From PALSA-1003 sp963791945 (GTDB taxonomy: Bacteria; Pseudomonadota; Gammaproteobacteria; Burkholderiales; Casimicrobiaceae), in the NCBI GenBank assembly GCA_963791945.1, contig CAWBUD010000002.1, positions 1,984,001-2,048,000 on the forward strand: DNA of 64,000 nt, read 5' to 3'. The notes beneath the pieces are model-generated. The model was not told where the DNA came from. It saw only the letters and a program-made list of their open reading frames with translations, and searched no databases. Below, piece by piece: positions 1 through 7,941 of this stretch (position 1 is the first letter of the stretch; every line of letters starts with the position of its first letter). The position numbers and the translations under genes are program-made.

Positions 1-305
1 TGGATCTGACCGACGTCATAACCATCGGCGGGTCCGCCGAGACCTGAAGCGTAGGTAAAATCCACTTGGCAGAACGCCGGTGTCGCGGGCGTGGGTGTGG
101 GACGCGACGGAGGATTGGGTGGTAGCGCTGCCGCTGCGGGGACGATGATGGACGTCAGTGTGCCCGAGACAACGTATGCACTGCCGGCGAGACCGTATGC
201 CGGATCGCTGCCGAGCTGCGCGCACGTAGGTAGTGCCGCTGCGATCGCTGGCATGGACGCCAAAGATGCCAAAGCAGCTGCCTGCAGCACATGATTACGT
301 TTCAT
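1..305 (-). CDS. Tannase/feruloyl esterase-like secreted protein, N-terminal part (runs off the left edge)
   Basis: The open frame begins with ATG at 305, preceded by an AAGGAGG ribosome site, and runs out of the window. The first ~25 residues form a signal peptide (MKRNHV, then an Ala-rich core). The mature start ALPTCAQL matches the ALPTCAQL in the next gene downstream, so the two are tandem paralogs. A later CQV-F-Y segment also parallels CQVNVTW of the neighbour. An ATG at 310 is followed after one codon by TGA and is not the start. The catalytic part lies outside the window, so the family call rests on the paralogy. It is probably a periplasmic or secreted ester hydrolase for plant phenolic esters; the substrate is unknown. 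Confidence 0.7.
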   Translation of the reverse strand, partial: MKRNHVLQAAALASLASMPAIAAALPTCAQLGSDPAYGLAGSAYVVSGTLTSIIVPAAAALPPNPPSRPTPTPATPAFCQVDFTYASGLGGPADGYDVGQI

Positions 306-399
306 TGCATCCTCCTTCGTTCAGTTCGACGTGTCTTCCACGAAAACGAAGGCGTGCACCTTGCGACGCACGCCCAGAGATTTCATCAGATAGTGCTTC

Positions 400-2259
400 T
401 TAGTGGCCCTTGCCGTTCCCCCCGTGTGAATTGTCGACACAGGTCGACGGGTTGTATTGGCCGTAGGCTTGGAGATCGTCGGAGGTTTCCTGCTTATACG
501 GCGTGCGCAAGTTGTCACAGATGATCGCGCTGGTTTGCAGGTTGCCACCGCAGGTGTAGCTCGTCGCCTGACTCGAGTCGGCACCGCTCGTGAGGATCGC
601 CTTCTGCGGGAACGGGCAGAGCAGCGGGATCGTCTGCGTCGGCGTGCCACCACCGAAACCACCCGCCGGAAGCGGCGTACCCTCGACGAGCGAAGCCGGT
701 GCCGTGCCGTGCTCGACCCAGGCGACTAACGCGTCGAACGCAGCGGGTACCGACGGGCAGTGCGGCGCGTTCGGGACGAGGAACAGGCGAAGCCAGGTTC
801 TGAGGCCATCGATGTCTGGGGACCCGTGGCCGAAGTGCGCCGCGGTGCGGATGTAGAAGTCGATGTCATTCCAGAACTGGATCGCGGGATCCTGCAAGCC
901 ATGGTAGACGATGATCTTGGTTCCGCGCGCGTGCGACGTCTCGAGCAGCTCGGGGAAATTGTCGTCGATGTAATCGGCCGTGCGCAGCGACCCGAGCAGT
1001 GCCTCGTCCTCGTAGGTGGTCGCATTGCTCACGTCGACACCGGCCGCTGCCGCGAGATCGATCGACTCCTGATCGAGGTAAAGATTGCTGCTGGCGAAGG
1101 TGTTATCGAAGTGGTTGTAGCGCATCACCTGGGCGGTGCTTCCCGCAGTTGCAGTGCCGCTTCCGTGAGCGATACCCCGATGGTAAGGCCCCCAGATGCG
1201 TTTGCCGTAGCTGTTGCGCGGGCCGTCCCACCCTTGGTCGATCGCCGCGGCCTGTATCTCATTGAGCAGACAACCGGCGGCAGGCGTGGCAGGTGCACCC
1301 GGCTTGCCGCAAACATTGTTCGTCGCGCTCCACTTGCACGCCCGCGGATCGCTCATGATCGGGACGCCGTTCACGGTAACGTCGCCGCAGGCGGCCTTGG
1401 CGGCCGCATTCGCGGCGTCCATCTGCGCTTGCGTGATCGCCGTCGTCTGCTGCGCTGCTTTCTTGCGCGCGAGCGCGTCCCACGAGTCGCCGGTGCGAAA
1501 CTCTTGCCAGTTGTACGCGGGAGCCCCGATCAGCGCGCCGTCATATTCTTCGGGGTAGTGCATGAGCTGGGCCCAGCCCATGTGGCCGCCGCCCGAGCAG
1601 CCGTTCCAGTAGGTGCGGCCCGGACCGGTGCCGTAGTACACCTGCGCAAGCTGCTTCGCGAGCTGCACCGTGATGCCGTTGGAGCGACCTCCTGCCCAGT
1701 CCTCGATCTTCCCGTAGTTGAGGCTCACGCCCTGGATGACGCCCCAACTATCACCGGATCCGCTGTTGGCGTCGCCGTGACCGGAGTCGCTTCCGCCGCC
1801 CATCGCCGGTGGATTGAGATCGATCATGCCGGTGAGACCGGGAACGCTTCCCTGCGCACCACCGCCGGCGGTCATGACAAGCCGGCCGCCCCATTGATCC
1901 GCGGGAGCCGCTGTGGGATTGTCGGCGCTGTTCGCCGGCAATATCACTGCGAGCCGGATCGTCTGAAACGCATCCACCGTCGGATAGCCAGTGTCGGCAT
2001 ACCCGGCGGCCGTGCCTTGCTCAGCCGGATCACGCCATGTGACGTTGACCTGGCAGTATTTGCGTCCGCTCGGACGCGTCCCCACCGTGGCCGTCGGCGT
2101 CGCGGGAGACGCAGACACGTACACCGCGGGATTGCCGGCGATCGGTGCCATGGTAAGCAGCTGAGCACACGTGGGTAGCGCCTCGGCAAGCGTTGAAGCC
2201 AGGGCGAGCGAACCCGCAAATGCGGCCGCAAGCGCGACGCGCAGTTTCTTCTCGGTCAT
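400..2259 (-). CDS. Tannase/feruloyl esterase family secreted hydrolase
   Basis: A 619-residue protein with a signal peptide (about residues 1-28, ending SLAEALP-like). It carries the CS-D-HC arrangement of the tannase family: the nucleophile Ser222 in GCSGGG directly after Cys221, an Asp in HGLQDPAIQFW (about 455), and a His next to Cys in APHCPS (about 505). In characterised members the CS and HC cysteines form a disulfide that holds the triad together. The likely reaction is hydrolysis of gallate, ferulate or related aromatic esters in the periplasm or outside the cell. AAGGAGG precedes the ATG. Upstream lies a divergent LysR gene that probably controls it. The C-terminus is Cys- and Gly/His-rich. 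Family assignment is strong; the ester specificity cannot be read. Confidence 0.88.
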   Translation of the reverse strand: MTEKKLRVALAAAFAGSLALASTLAEALPTCAQLLTMAPIAGNPAVYVSASPATPTATVGTRPSGRKYCQVNVTWRDPAEQGTAAGYADTGYPTVDAFQTIRLAVILPANSADNPTAAPADQWGGRLVMTAGGGAQGSVPGLTGMIDLNPPAMGGGSDSGHGDANSGSGDSWGVIQGVSLNYGKIEDWAGGRSNGITVQLAKQLAQVYYGTGPGRTYWNGCSGGGHMGWAQLMHYPEEYDGALIGAPAYNWQEFRTGDSWDALARKKAAQQTTAITQAQMDAANAAAKAACGDVTVNGVPIMSDPRACKWSATNNVCGKPGAPATPAAGCLLNEIQAAAIDQGWDGPRNSYGKRIWGPYHRGIAHGSGTATAGSTAQVMRYNHFDNTFASSNLYLDQESIDLAAAAGVDVSNATTYEDEALLGSLRTADYIDDNFPELLETSHARGTKIIVYHGLQDPAIQFWNDIDFYIRTAAHFGHGSPDIDGLRTWLRLFLVPNAPHCPSVPAAFDALVAWVEHGTAPASLVEGTPLPAGGFGGGTPTQTIPLLCPFPQKAILTSGADSSQATSYTCGGNLQTSAIICDNLRTPYKQETSDDLQAYGQYNPSTCVDNSHGGNGKGH

Positions 2260-2344
2260 TTACTCCTCCTTCGGTTGTTCGATGACGGAGCGTCGCTTCG
2301 GTCGTTGCCGATGGCGCCTCCGCACCCCGGGCCGTTTACACGGT

Positions 2345-2361
2345 TGAAATAATTTGTTTCA
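2345..2361. promoter_or_regulatory. Inverted repeat, candidate LysR operator
   Basis: TGAAA-N7-TTTCA is a perfect 5-bp inverted repeat in the ~220-bp gap between the divergent esterase and LysR genes. Its AT-rich dyad fits the T-N11-A class of LysR sites. That it is the binding site is inference from position and symmetry. Confidence 0.5.
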
Positions 2362-2448
2362 TCTAAGCAGTAGAGTCCATTCCAGAATCGGCGCTTGATC
2401 ATTGGCCAACAAGGCATCAAGATCAATATCGAACCGCGAATAATTCTT

Positions 2449-2463
2449 ATTCGATTTTCGAAT
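2449..2463. promoter_or_regulatory. Second inverted repeat just upstream of the LysR start
   Basis: ATTCG-ATTTT-CGAAT is a perfect 5-bp arm dyad ending 14 bp before the LysR ATG. This is a plausible autoregulatory site or start-region hairpin; the function is inferred only. Confidence 0.35.
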
Positions 2464-2477
2464 TGCGAGACATTCAC

Positions 2478-3407
2478 ATGCCGACTAACCGACTCGATCT
2501 CAACCTGGTGCCGATCGCTGTCGCGCTCTACGATGAGCTGAACGTGAGCCGCGCCGCGCAGAAGCTCGGCATGAGCCAGCCCGCGGTGAGTATGGCGCTG
2601 CGGCGCATGCGAACGACTTTCAACGATCCCCTCTTCGTCCGTGCTCCGCGCGGCGTGACGCCAACGCCCAGAGCGCACGCGCTCATCCGAGCGGCGCGAC
2701 CGGTCGTAACTCACCTGCAGGATGCTCTGCGCAGCGGCGAGATGTTTCGCCCCGAGCTCGACTCCCGACCGTACAGCTTTGCTCTATCGGATGTCGGCGA
2801 GATGGTGTTCCTGCCGAAGCTTCTCGAGCGCCTGAGGAGTGTGGCTCCCAACGCGATGATCCGGTCAGTATCGGCGCCACCGGCGCAGCTCGAGCGAGGG
2901 CTCGAGAGCGGCGAGATCGATCTCGCGATTGGCTATTTCCCCGATCTCGCCCGGAACAGCTTCTTCCAGCAGCGGCTCTTCACGCACCACTTCGCGTGTC
3001 TCATGCGATCGCGCCATCCGTTACGCGCGCGGCTCACGCGCGAGGCGTTTCTCGCTGCGGAGCACGCCGTTGTCCGGGCCGAAGGGCGCAGTCAGGAAAT
3101 CGTCGAGCGTTTCCTCGAGCGCAGGAAACTGAAACGCAAGATCGTTCTGCTGACGCCACACTTCCTGAGCCTGCCGATGGTCATCGCCCGCTCCGACCTG
3201 ATCGCCACCGTACCGCACGCGCTGGCCGTGTACTTCGCCCGCCTGTCTTCAGGCTTGACCGTTGCCAAGCCACCGCTCGACATCGGCGGTTTCGACGTCA
3301 AGCAGCACTGGCATGGCAAGTTCCACAACGATTCACGCAGCAAGTGGCTACGCAAACAGGTCGCCCAGCTCTTCAATGATGAGAATGACGAATGGCAGAA
3401 TGCATGA
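2478..3407 (+). CDS. LysR family transcriptional regulator
   Basis: About 309 residues. The N-terminus LDLNLVPIAVALYDELNVS followed by RAAQKLGMSQPAVSMALRR is the winged helix-turn-helix of LysR proteins (residues ~5-65); the rest is the effector-binding domain of two alpha/beta subdomains. The frame is open from a TTG at 2463, but the ATG at 2478 places the MPTNRLDLNL start where family members begin, so I chose it. It is divergent from the tannase-like gene, the usual arrangement for a LysR regulator and its target, so it probably activates that esterase in response to an aromatic acid or ester product. The inducer is unknown. Confidence 0.87.
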   Translation: MPTNRLDLNLVPIAVALYDELNVSRAAQKLGMSQPAVSMALRRMRTTFNDPLFVRAPRGVTPTPRAHALIRAARPVVTHLQDALRSGEMFRPELDSRPYSFALSDVGEMVFLPKLLERLRSVAPNAMIRSVSAPPAQLERGLESGEIDLAIGYFPDLARNSFFQQRLFTHHFACLMRSRHPLRARLTREAFLAAEHAVVRAEGRSQEIVERFLERRKLKRKIVLLTPHFLSLPMVIARSDLIATVPHALAVYFARLSSGLTVAKPPLDIGGFDVKQHWHGKFHNDSRSKWLRKQVAQLFNDENDEWQNA

Positions 3408-3557
3408 ATCGCGGTTTTGTTTTGTTATGCCCGTGCTCGTCATCCAGGCGTGTAGGCGCCGACGAAAATGCGATCGGCACCTCGCTGCCGTGGCGCGGCT
3501 TCAGCTGACTGCGTCCGCGCGGCAAAGAGCTGAAGCAATCCGACCTGCCCTGACGCT

Positions 3558-3690
3558 CTAAAAGGCAACGTAGGGGCCTTGACCCCCAGGTGTGTTGCGC
3601 TGCTCGATCGCCGTGAACACGCTACGGCCGTAGAACAGGTTCAAGCCCCACGCAAAGGTGATCGAGTCGCCGCTCGGCGCTGCGAGATCG
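3558..3690 (-). pseudogene. C-terminal remnant of an outer-membrane beta-barrel protein
   Basis: Read on the minus strand, the frame ending at the TAG at 3558 gives SGDSITFAWGLNLFYGRSVF and then an ending GQGPYVAF. Alternating hydrophobic residues and a terminal Phe are the signature of the last strand of an outer-membrane barrel recognised by BamA. No start or upstream barrel is present: similarity to protein stops near 3690. It is a ~40-codon remnant of a porin or DUF1302-like protein, consistent with a deletion next to the esterase/LysR locus. The family is not certain. Confidence 0.5.
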
Positions 3691-4068
3691 CATGGGAGTT
3701 AGCGTCTCTGGACGGTCCGGTACGTCGACCTAATAGACCCCGCATCGAATTCGCGCCGCGGCTAGATTCGGACCCCACTACCCCCTCGAACGCTTTTCCG
3801 TCGAGTATGCGTGCACTCAGGTGGCCAGACTGTGACGATTCAGGACGCCCTTCCGTCGGGCCGGTACTCGATCCCGCAGGCGGAGCGAGTGAATGAGCTT
3901 GATCAACCGTACCGTTATTAGAAACGAACTGTTCTCGCACTTAGCAAAGCACGAGCGTGACCTCCACCAGGAGGACGCAGGCGATTGGCGGCAAGGATCA
4001 TCTTGGGCAGCATGTGGAGTCGAGCCAGTTGTCACGCAGCGCGGCGTGAACGCGTTTGGCCGGGAAAC
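3691..4068. other. Gene-poor spacer
   Basis: I see no supportable gene in this ~380-bp stretch. Open frames here have no recognisable domain and overlap each other on both strands. It lies between the porin remnant and the excisionase/integrase scar, so it may be debris of the same mobile element. Confidence 0.5.
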
Positions 4069-4251
4069 ATGCCTCACCAATTGCTAACCATTGCCGACGC
4101 AGCAACAACGCTGCGGCTGCACCCGGTCACCTTGCGCGCTCTGGCCGCTGCCGGCGCCGTTCCCGCATTCAAGGTCGGCCGCACGTGGCGTTTCGTCGAA
4201 ATTGACTTGCTCGCCTGGGCCCGCGCACATATGGACGCGCGGACGCCGTAG
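4069..4251 (+). CDS. Small excisionase-type helix-turn-helix DNA-binding protein
   Basis: A 60-residue protein (MPHQLLTIADAATTLRLHPV...) with the MerR-like/excisionase HTH pattern: LTIADAAxxLRLHPxTLR for the helix-turn-helix, then VPAFKVGRTWRF as the beta-wing, and a final LLAWARAH helix. Such proteins bind bent DNA and assist integrase in excision. The frame is open further upstream, but ATG 4069 starts right at the conserved domain. It sits 16 bp before the integrase remnant, the usual order in a small integrative element. The gene itself looks intact, unlike its partner. Confidence 0.75.
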   Translation: MPHQLLTIADAATTLRLHPVTLRALAAAGAVPAFKVGRTWRFVEIDLLAWARAHMDARTP

Positions 4252-4267
4252 GCGACAAGGAGAGTAC

Positions 4268-4675
4268 ATGTCGCTCTACAAACGTCCAAATAGCCGCTAC
4301 TGGTGGGCCAAGATCCCCCTACCAGACGGAGGCCGCGTACGCCGCTCTAGTGGCACCGCGAATCGCAAGGAAGCACAGGAATGGCTCGACCGCACGCGCG
4401 CCGAACTCTGGCGCGTCCATCGACTCGGCGAACGTCCCAAGAACACGTGGGAGGACGCCGTAGTGCGGTGGTGCGAGGAAAGGCCGAGAAGGCCACCGCG
4501 CACGAGGATCGATTGAAGTTCCGTTGGCTCGATGCGTACCTCCGTGGCCGACTGCTGCACACGATCCTTTGCCGGCACGCTCATCGGTTTGGCGAAGTCG
4601 CGCATCGAACGGGAACTGGGCCCCGCGACCATTCCGCCCGCTGACGCAATACTTCGTCGCGTGTCGCGCGAATGA
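4268..4675 (+). pseudogene. Frameshifted, truncated tyrosine-recombinase (phage-type integrase)
   Basis: ATG 4268 opens a frame coding MSLYKRPNSRYWWAKIPLPD and then RVRRSSGTANRKEAQEW, the N-terminal arm-binding domain of phage-type integrases. That frame stops at 4516. The homology continues in a second frame (KATAHEDRLKFRWLDAYLRG, about 4480-4555) and then in a third (GTLIGLAKSRIERELGPATI to a TGA at 4673), which matches the core-binding domain. At least two frameshifts are therefore needed. The C-terminal catalytic domain with the R-H-R-Y residues is missing. This is a dead integrase; with the preceding excisionase it marks a degraded integrative element. Confidence 0.8.
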
Positions 4676-5039
4676 CGTGTCGACGTCCGCGAGGTGACGG
4701 TGCATCGTGCGCACGCTCATCCGAAAGCTGCCGTGGTACGACGGCAGGCGCTGTCCTCGTCCACACTCGCTGTCTGGCAGGCTCCGAACGGATCGGGGAA
4801 CGCGGCGTCAACCAGCCAGGCCCGCTTCGCGCCGAGCGCGGGCAAAGAAGCGTTCTCTGCGCGGCTGGCAAGATTCTTTCGCGCGGAAGGCGGCACGCAG
4901 GCGAGACATTTTTTTGCACACGCGACGAGCATGTCCGTGGGGCCCGCCTCGGCGAAGGCCGCGCATCGGGAATAAATCTCGCCGCGTCGCAATATAGACA
5001 GTACAGGCAGTCCCGCCCATCACCGCAAGGAGCAATCGC
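4676..5039. other. Spacer upstream of the metallophosphoesterase
   Basis: No gene is supportable. The last ~60 bp hold the leader of the metallophosphoesterase, including AAGGAG about 8 bp before its ATG. A TATAGA element near 4993 could be a -10 box but has no convincing -35 partner. Confidence 0.4.
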
Positions 5040-6002
5040 ATGAGCACGCCCGATCCCACCGGCTCCGGCCACAATCCAGCCCGCCGCCGGGCATTGAGCT
5101 GCCTCGCCGCCTGGACTGGCGCCGCGGTCGTCTGGACCGTCGCGGGCGGCGTGCCGCGCGCGCTCGGCGCGACGAGCTATGGCGCTCGCCCCGTCGCGGC
5201 GAAGGATGCACTGACTTTCGTGCAGATCAGCGATACGCACATCGGCTTTCGCAAGGAAGCCAATCCGGACGTCATCGGCAGCCTGCGCCGCGCGATTGGG
5301 GACATCAACGCGCTGCCTCAAGCACCCGCGTTCGTCGTGCACACCGGCGATGTGAGCCATTTGTCGAAGCCCGAGGAATTCGGCAAGGCGCGCGAGGTGC
5401 TGCAGGAAATCCGTGTCGATCGAGTGCACACGGTACCTGGCGAACACGACACGATCGATGAAGGCGTGAGCGGCTACCTCAAGTTTTTTGACCGCGACGG
5501 CAACGGCAAGTCCTGGTACAGCTTCGATCAGGGCGGCGTGCACTTCATCGGCCTGAACAACGTGCTCAACTTCAAGGCGGGCACGATGGCGGCGCTCGGC
5601 GACGAGCAAATCTCCTGGCTCAAAGGCAACCTCGCGGGTGTCTCCCACTCGACACCGATCGTCGTGCTCGCTCATATTCCGCTGTGGACGATCTGGGAAC
5701 CCTGGGGCTGGGGTACCGCCGACTCCGCACAGGCGATGGCGCTGTTGCGTCCGTTCGGCTCGGTCACGGTGCTGAACGGGCACATCCATCAGGTGCTGCA
5801 GAAGGTCGAAGGAAACATTGCCCTGCACACCGCGATGTCGCTCGCCTATCCGCTGCCCACGCCCGGACAGGAGGGCATCGGCGAGCCCGGTCCGGTGACG
5901 GTGCCCGCCGGCGAGCTCGGCAAGCTGCTCGGCACGCGCCAGGTCAGCGTCGTACGCGGGAGACATGAGCTTGCGTTGATCGACACCCCGCTCGAGGGTT
6001 GA
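5040..6002 (+). CDS. Exported calcineurin-like metallophosphoesterase
   Basis: A 320-residue protein. The N-terminus holds RRRALSCLA followed by a hydrophobic stretch (residues ~18-42), a Tat-like signal. The dimetal phosphoesterase motifs appear in order: ISDTHIGF (D-x-H, ~62), HTGDVSH (GD, ~100), PGEHD (~137; the usual bridging Asn of GNHD is replaced by Glu), AHIPLW (~215) and NGHIHQ (GHxH, ~250). It likely hydrolyses a phosphoester in the periplasm using two metal ions. The cupredoxin gene follows 110 bp later on the same strand and the two may be cotranscribed. The substrate is unknown. Confidence 0.82.
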   Translation: MSTPDPTGSGHNPARRRALSCLAAWTGAAVVWTVAGGVPRALGATSYGARPVAAKDALTFVQISDTHIGFRKEANPDVIGSLRRAIGDINALPQAPAFVVHTGDVSHLSKPEEFGKAREVLQEIRVDRVHTVPGEHDTIDEGVSGYLKFFDRDGNGKSWYSFDQGGVHFIGLNNVLNFKAGTMAALGDEQISWLKGNLAGVSHSTPIVVLAHIPLWTIWEPWGWGTADSAQAMALLRPFGSVTVLNGHIHQVLQKVEGNIALHTAMSLAYPLPTPGQEGIGEPGPVTVPAGELGKLLGTRQVSVVRGRHELALIDTPLEG

Positions 6003-6112
6003 TCTCCGGACACAGCGCGGCGCTCTCGAAGGTCCGTCGCATCAAGGCACAACTGAGAACCGCATCAGGATTCGCGCTTTCGACCGAATCCTCACACCTC
6101 GAGGATAGCCTC

Positions 6113-6481
6113 ATGAACCAGGCCTTTTTTCGCACCGCCTCCCGGCCGCTTCCCGTCCGCGCCGCTCTCGCACTGGTCCTCTGCGCAGGTCTGGTGATCC
6201 CCGCGCTTTTCGCGACGGCGGCCGCGCCGACGGTCAGTCTGGATATCGCGAAGTTCGCGTTTGCGCCGAAGGAAATCACGGTCACCCCCGGGACCAGGGT
6301 CGTCTGGACCAACCGCGACGAAACGCCGCATACGGTGGCGAGCAACGACAAGAGTTTTGCCTCCAAGGGTTTGGATACCGACGACAAGTTCGAGCACACC
6401 TTTGCTACCGAAGGCGACTTCACCTACATCTGCACGGTGCATCCGTTCATGACCGGCGTCGTGCATGTGCGGAAGCAGTAG
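6113..6481 (+). CDS. Periplasmic type 1 (blue) copper protein, plastocyanin/amicyanin-like
   Basis: 122 residues, with a signal peptide ending near ATAAA (residue ~38). The cupredoxin fold shows all four classical type 1 copper ligands: His73 in ETPHTV, then Cys107, His110 and Met113 in YICTVHPFM. The frame is open from 5999, but ATG 6113 has a GAGG upstream and begins the signal peptide, so I take it as the start. It would carry electrons in the periplasm. It follows the exported metallophosphoesterase. No redox partner is adjacent. Confidence 0.88.
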   Translation: MNQAFFRTASRPLPVRAALALVLCAGLVIPALFATAAAPTVSLDIAKFAFAPKEITVTPGTRVVWTNRDETPHTVASNDKSFASKGLDTDDKFEHTFATEGDFTYICTVHPFMTGVVHVRKQ

Positions 6482-6501
6482 CAGCAATGCCAACGTCTTG
6501 A

Positions 6502-6723
6502 GTCTCGACGCGGCGCAGACGGAAGGGCTTCGGTATCGATCATTGGCTGGAACGCGCTCGAGAACGTCGGGCTCCGATTGTTGAGGAGCTCTGGCGCGCC
6601 ATTCGAACCGGGATCATCGTTCTGCCCGTGAAGGCGCGCTACCCGCTCGAACGGGTAGCCGAAGCCGTCGAGCACATCGCGACGGCTTCGATGACCGGGA
6701 AAGTGCTGCTCGCCGAACTGAGG
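6502..6723 (+). pseudogene. 3' remnant of a zinc-type/quinone oxidoreductase-like dehydrogenase (MDR family)
   Basis: Frame +1 relative to 6544 reads GFGIDHWLERA, then ELWRAIRTGIIVLPVKARYP and LERVAEAVEHIATASMTGKV followed by LLAEL. This is the C-terminal signature of medium-chain dehydrogenases (ypLe-vaeAhe--e--r-tGKvvL). A TGA at 6499 and absence of the Rossmann domain show that only the last ~70 codons survive. The frame has no stop at the end and runs on into antisense of the next gene, so it is a fragment. Confidence 0.7.
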
Positions 6724-6879
6724 CGGACGAAACGCCGGGGCCGCCTTCAATCCGACGATGAAGGTCGGACGCTTCCGCGCCTCACGTCAACCGATAGTGG
6801 GCCACGGCGTCCTCGTTATGACCCGCCGGTAGCCATGCGACCAGCGTCGCGCGAAGCGACCGGACATGCGGCACCGGAC

Positions 6880-7812
6880 TCACTTCGCTTCGGGCTCCGC
6901 TCCCGCGGCGTGCAGGATCAGGATGTCGTAGATGACCCGGTTCACCGGAGTCGGAACGCCGGCCACACGACCCCGCTCGACGACGTCGCCGCTCAGCCCG
7001 TCGACTTCCAGCCGGTTGCCGCGCTCGAGGTCGTTGTGCATCGAAGAGGTCATGGTCGCGGGCAGGCCATCGGCGAACGCGAGGCGATTGTCCGCGAAAT
7101 CCTGCGCAAGCTGCACGCCCTCGGAGCGACCGACGGCGACGACTTCGCGCATCGCATCGTGGAGGAGCGCTCGCGTGCGAGGGTTCGAGCGAATCGGCCC
7201 GATGGGTTTGCGTATGGTCGTCGTGAGCCCAGACAAGCCGACGAGGAACACGAACTTCTCCCAGATCGTGCGGCGGATGTCTGCGCTCACCTCGACGTCG
7301 ATCCCAGCTTGTCGGCAGGCATCGAAGAATGCCTGGGCGCGTGCCGAGCGTTTGCCGTCGTACTCGCCGAAGACCAGCTTCTGCACCGTACCGGAGTGGC
7401 GGATGACGCCGGGCGCGGCGATTTGCGCAGCGATGTAGCAAGCGCCGCCCATCACCGCGCGCGCGCCCAGAACATCGCGCAGGATGTCGTCCTTGCGAAC
7501 GCCGTTTTGCAGCGAGATGACCGCCGTCTCCGGTCCGACGAGCGGCGCCATGGCTTTCGCTGTCGCTTCCGTATCCCAGAGCTTCACCCCGAAGAGGACG
7601 AGGTCGACCGGTCCGATGGCCGCGGGGTCGTCGGTCGCTCGCGGATTCTCGAGATGCATGTCGCCCAGCGGGCTCTCGACCTTGAGACCCTGGCGCCTGA
7701 TCGCCTCCAGATGCCGACCGCGCGCGATGAAGCTGACGTCGCTGCCGCCGAGCGCCAGACGCGCCCCGAAATACCCGCCGACCCCTCCCGTTCCCATCAC
7801 CGCGATGCGCAT
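6880..7812 (-). CDS. 2-dehydropantoate 2-reductase-like (ApbA/PanE family)
   Basis: 310 residues. The N-terminal Rossmann fold starts at residue 1 with MRIAVMGTGGVGGYFGARLA (the GxGxxG NADP site). LVLFGVKLWDTEA is the conserved VK segment and ISLQNG the QNG motif. The C-terminal all-helical domain has the WEKFVFLVGLSGLTT segment containing the catalytic Lys region, and a terminal RLEVDGLSGDVV. Family members reduce 2-oxoacids such as ketopantoate with NADPH. Outside pantothenate operons many are catabolic 2-hydroxyacid dehydrogenases, so panE is not certain. It is divergent from a TetR gene that probably controls it. Confidence 0.8.
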   Translation of the reverse strand: MRIAVMGTGGVGGYFGARLALGGSDVSFIARGRHLEAIRRQGLKVESPLGDMHLENPRATDDPAAIGPVDLVLFGVKLWDTEATAKAMAPLVGPETAVISLQNGVRKDDILRDVLGARAVMGGACYIAAQIAAPGVIRHSGTVQKLVFGEYDGKRSARAQAFFDACRQAGIDVEVSADIRRTIWEKFVFLVGLSGLTTTIRKPIGPIRSNPRTRALLHDAMREVVAVGRSEGVQLAQDFADNRLAFADGLPATMTSSMHNDLERGNRLEVDGLSGDVVERGRVAGVPTPVNRVIYDILILHAAGAEPEAK

Positions 7813-7824
7813 CTTGACTTCCTT

Positions 7825-7840
7825 AGCTATTCAGCTATTC
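7825..7840. repeat. Tandem 8-bp direct repeat
   Basis: AGCTATTC is repeated twice head to tail in the divergent promoter between the ketopantoate-reductase-like gene and TetR, next to the palindrome at 7841. It may be part of a composite operator. Confidence 0.4.
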
Positions 7841-7856
7841 TTGAGTATATATTCAA
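7841..7856. promoter_or_regulatory. Near-perfect 16-bp palindrome, candidate TetR operator
   Basis: TTGAGTATATATTCAA is symmetric at 14 of 16 positions. It is in the 130-bp gap between the divergent 2-dehydropantoate reductase-like and TetR genes, the usual place for an operator that controls both. Binding is inferred. Confidence 0.5.
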
Positions 7857-7941
7857 TAACTAGTCTGTCAAGCGGAAACCTTAGTCCTTGGCGAAGACGA
7901 CGGACGTTTATTCTTGATCGAAGATTAGTCTATTGCGACAG

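Noticed and set aside
4581..5966. 461-codon minus-strand frame over the metallophosphoesterase
   Set aside because: The opposite strand has all metallophosphoesterase motifs; this frame has none and starts inside the integrase scar.
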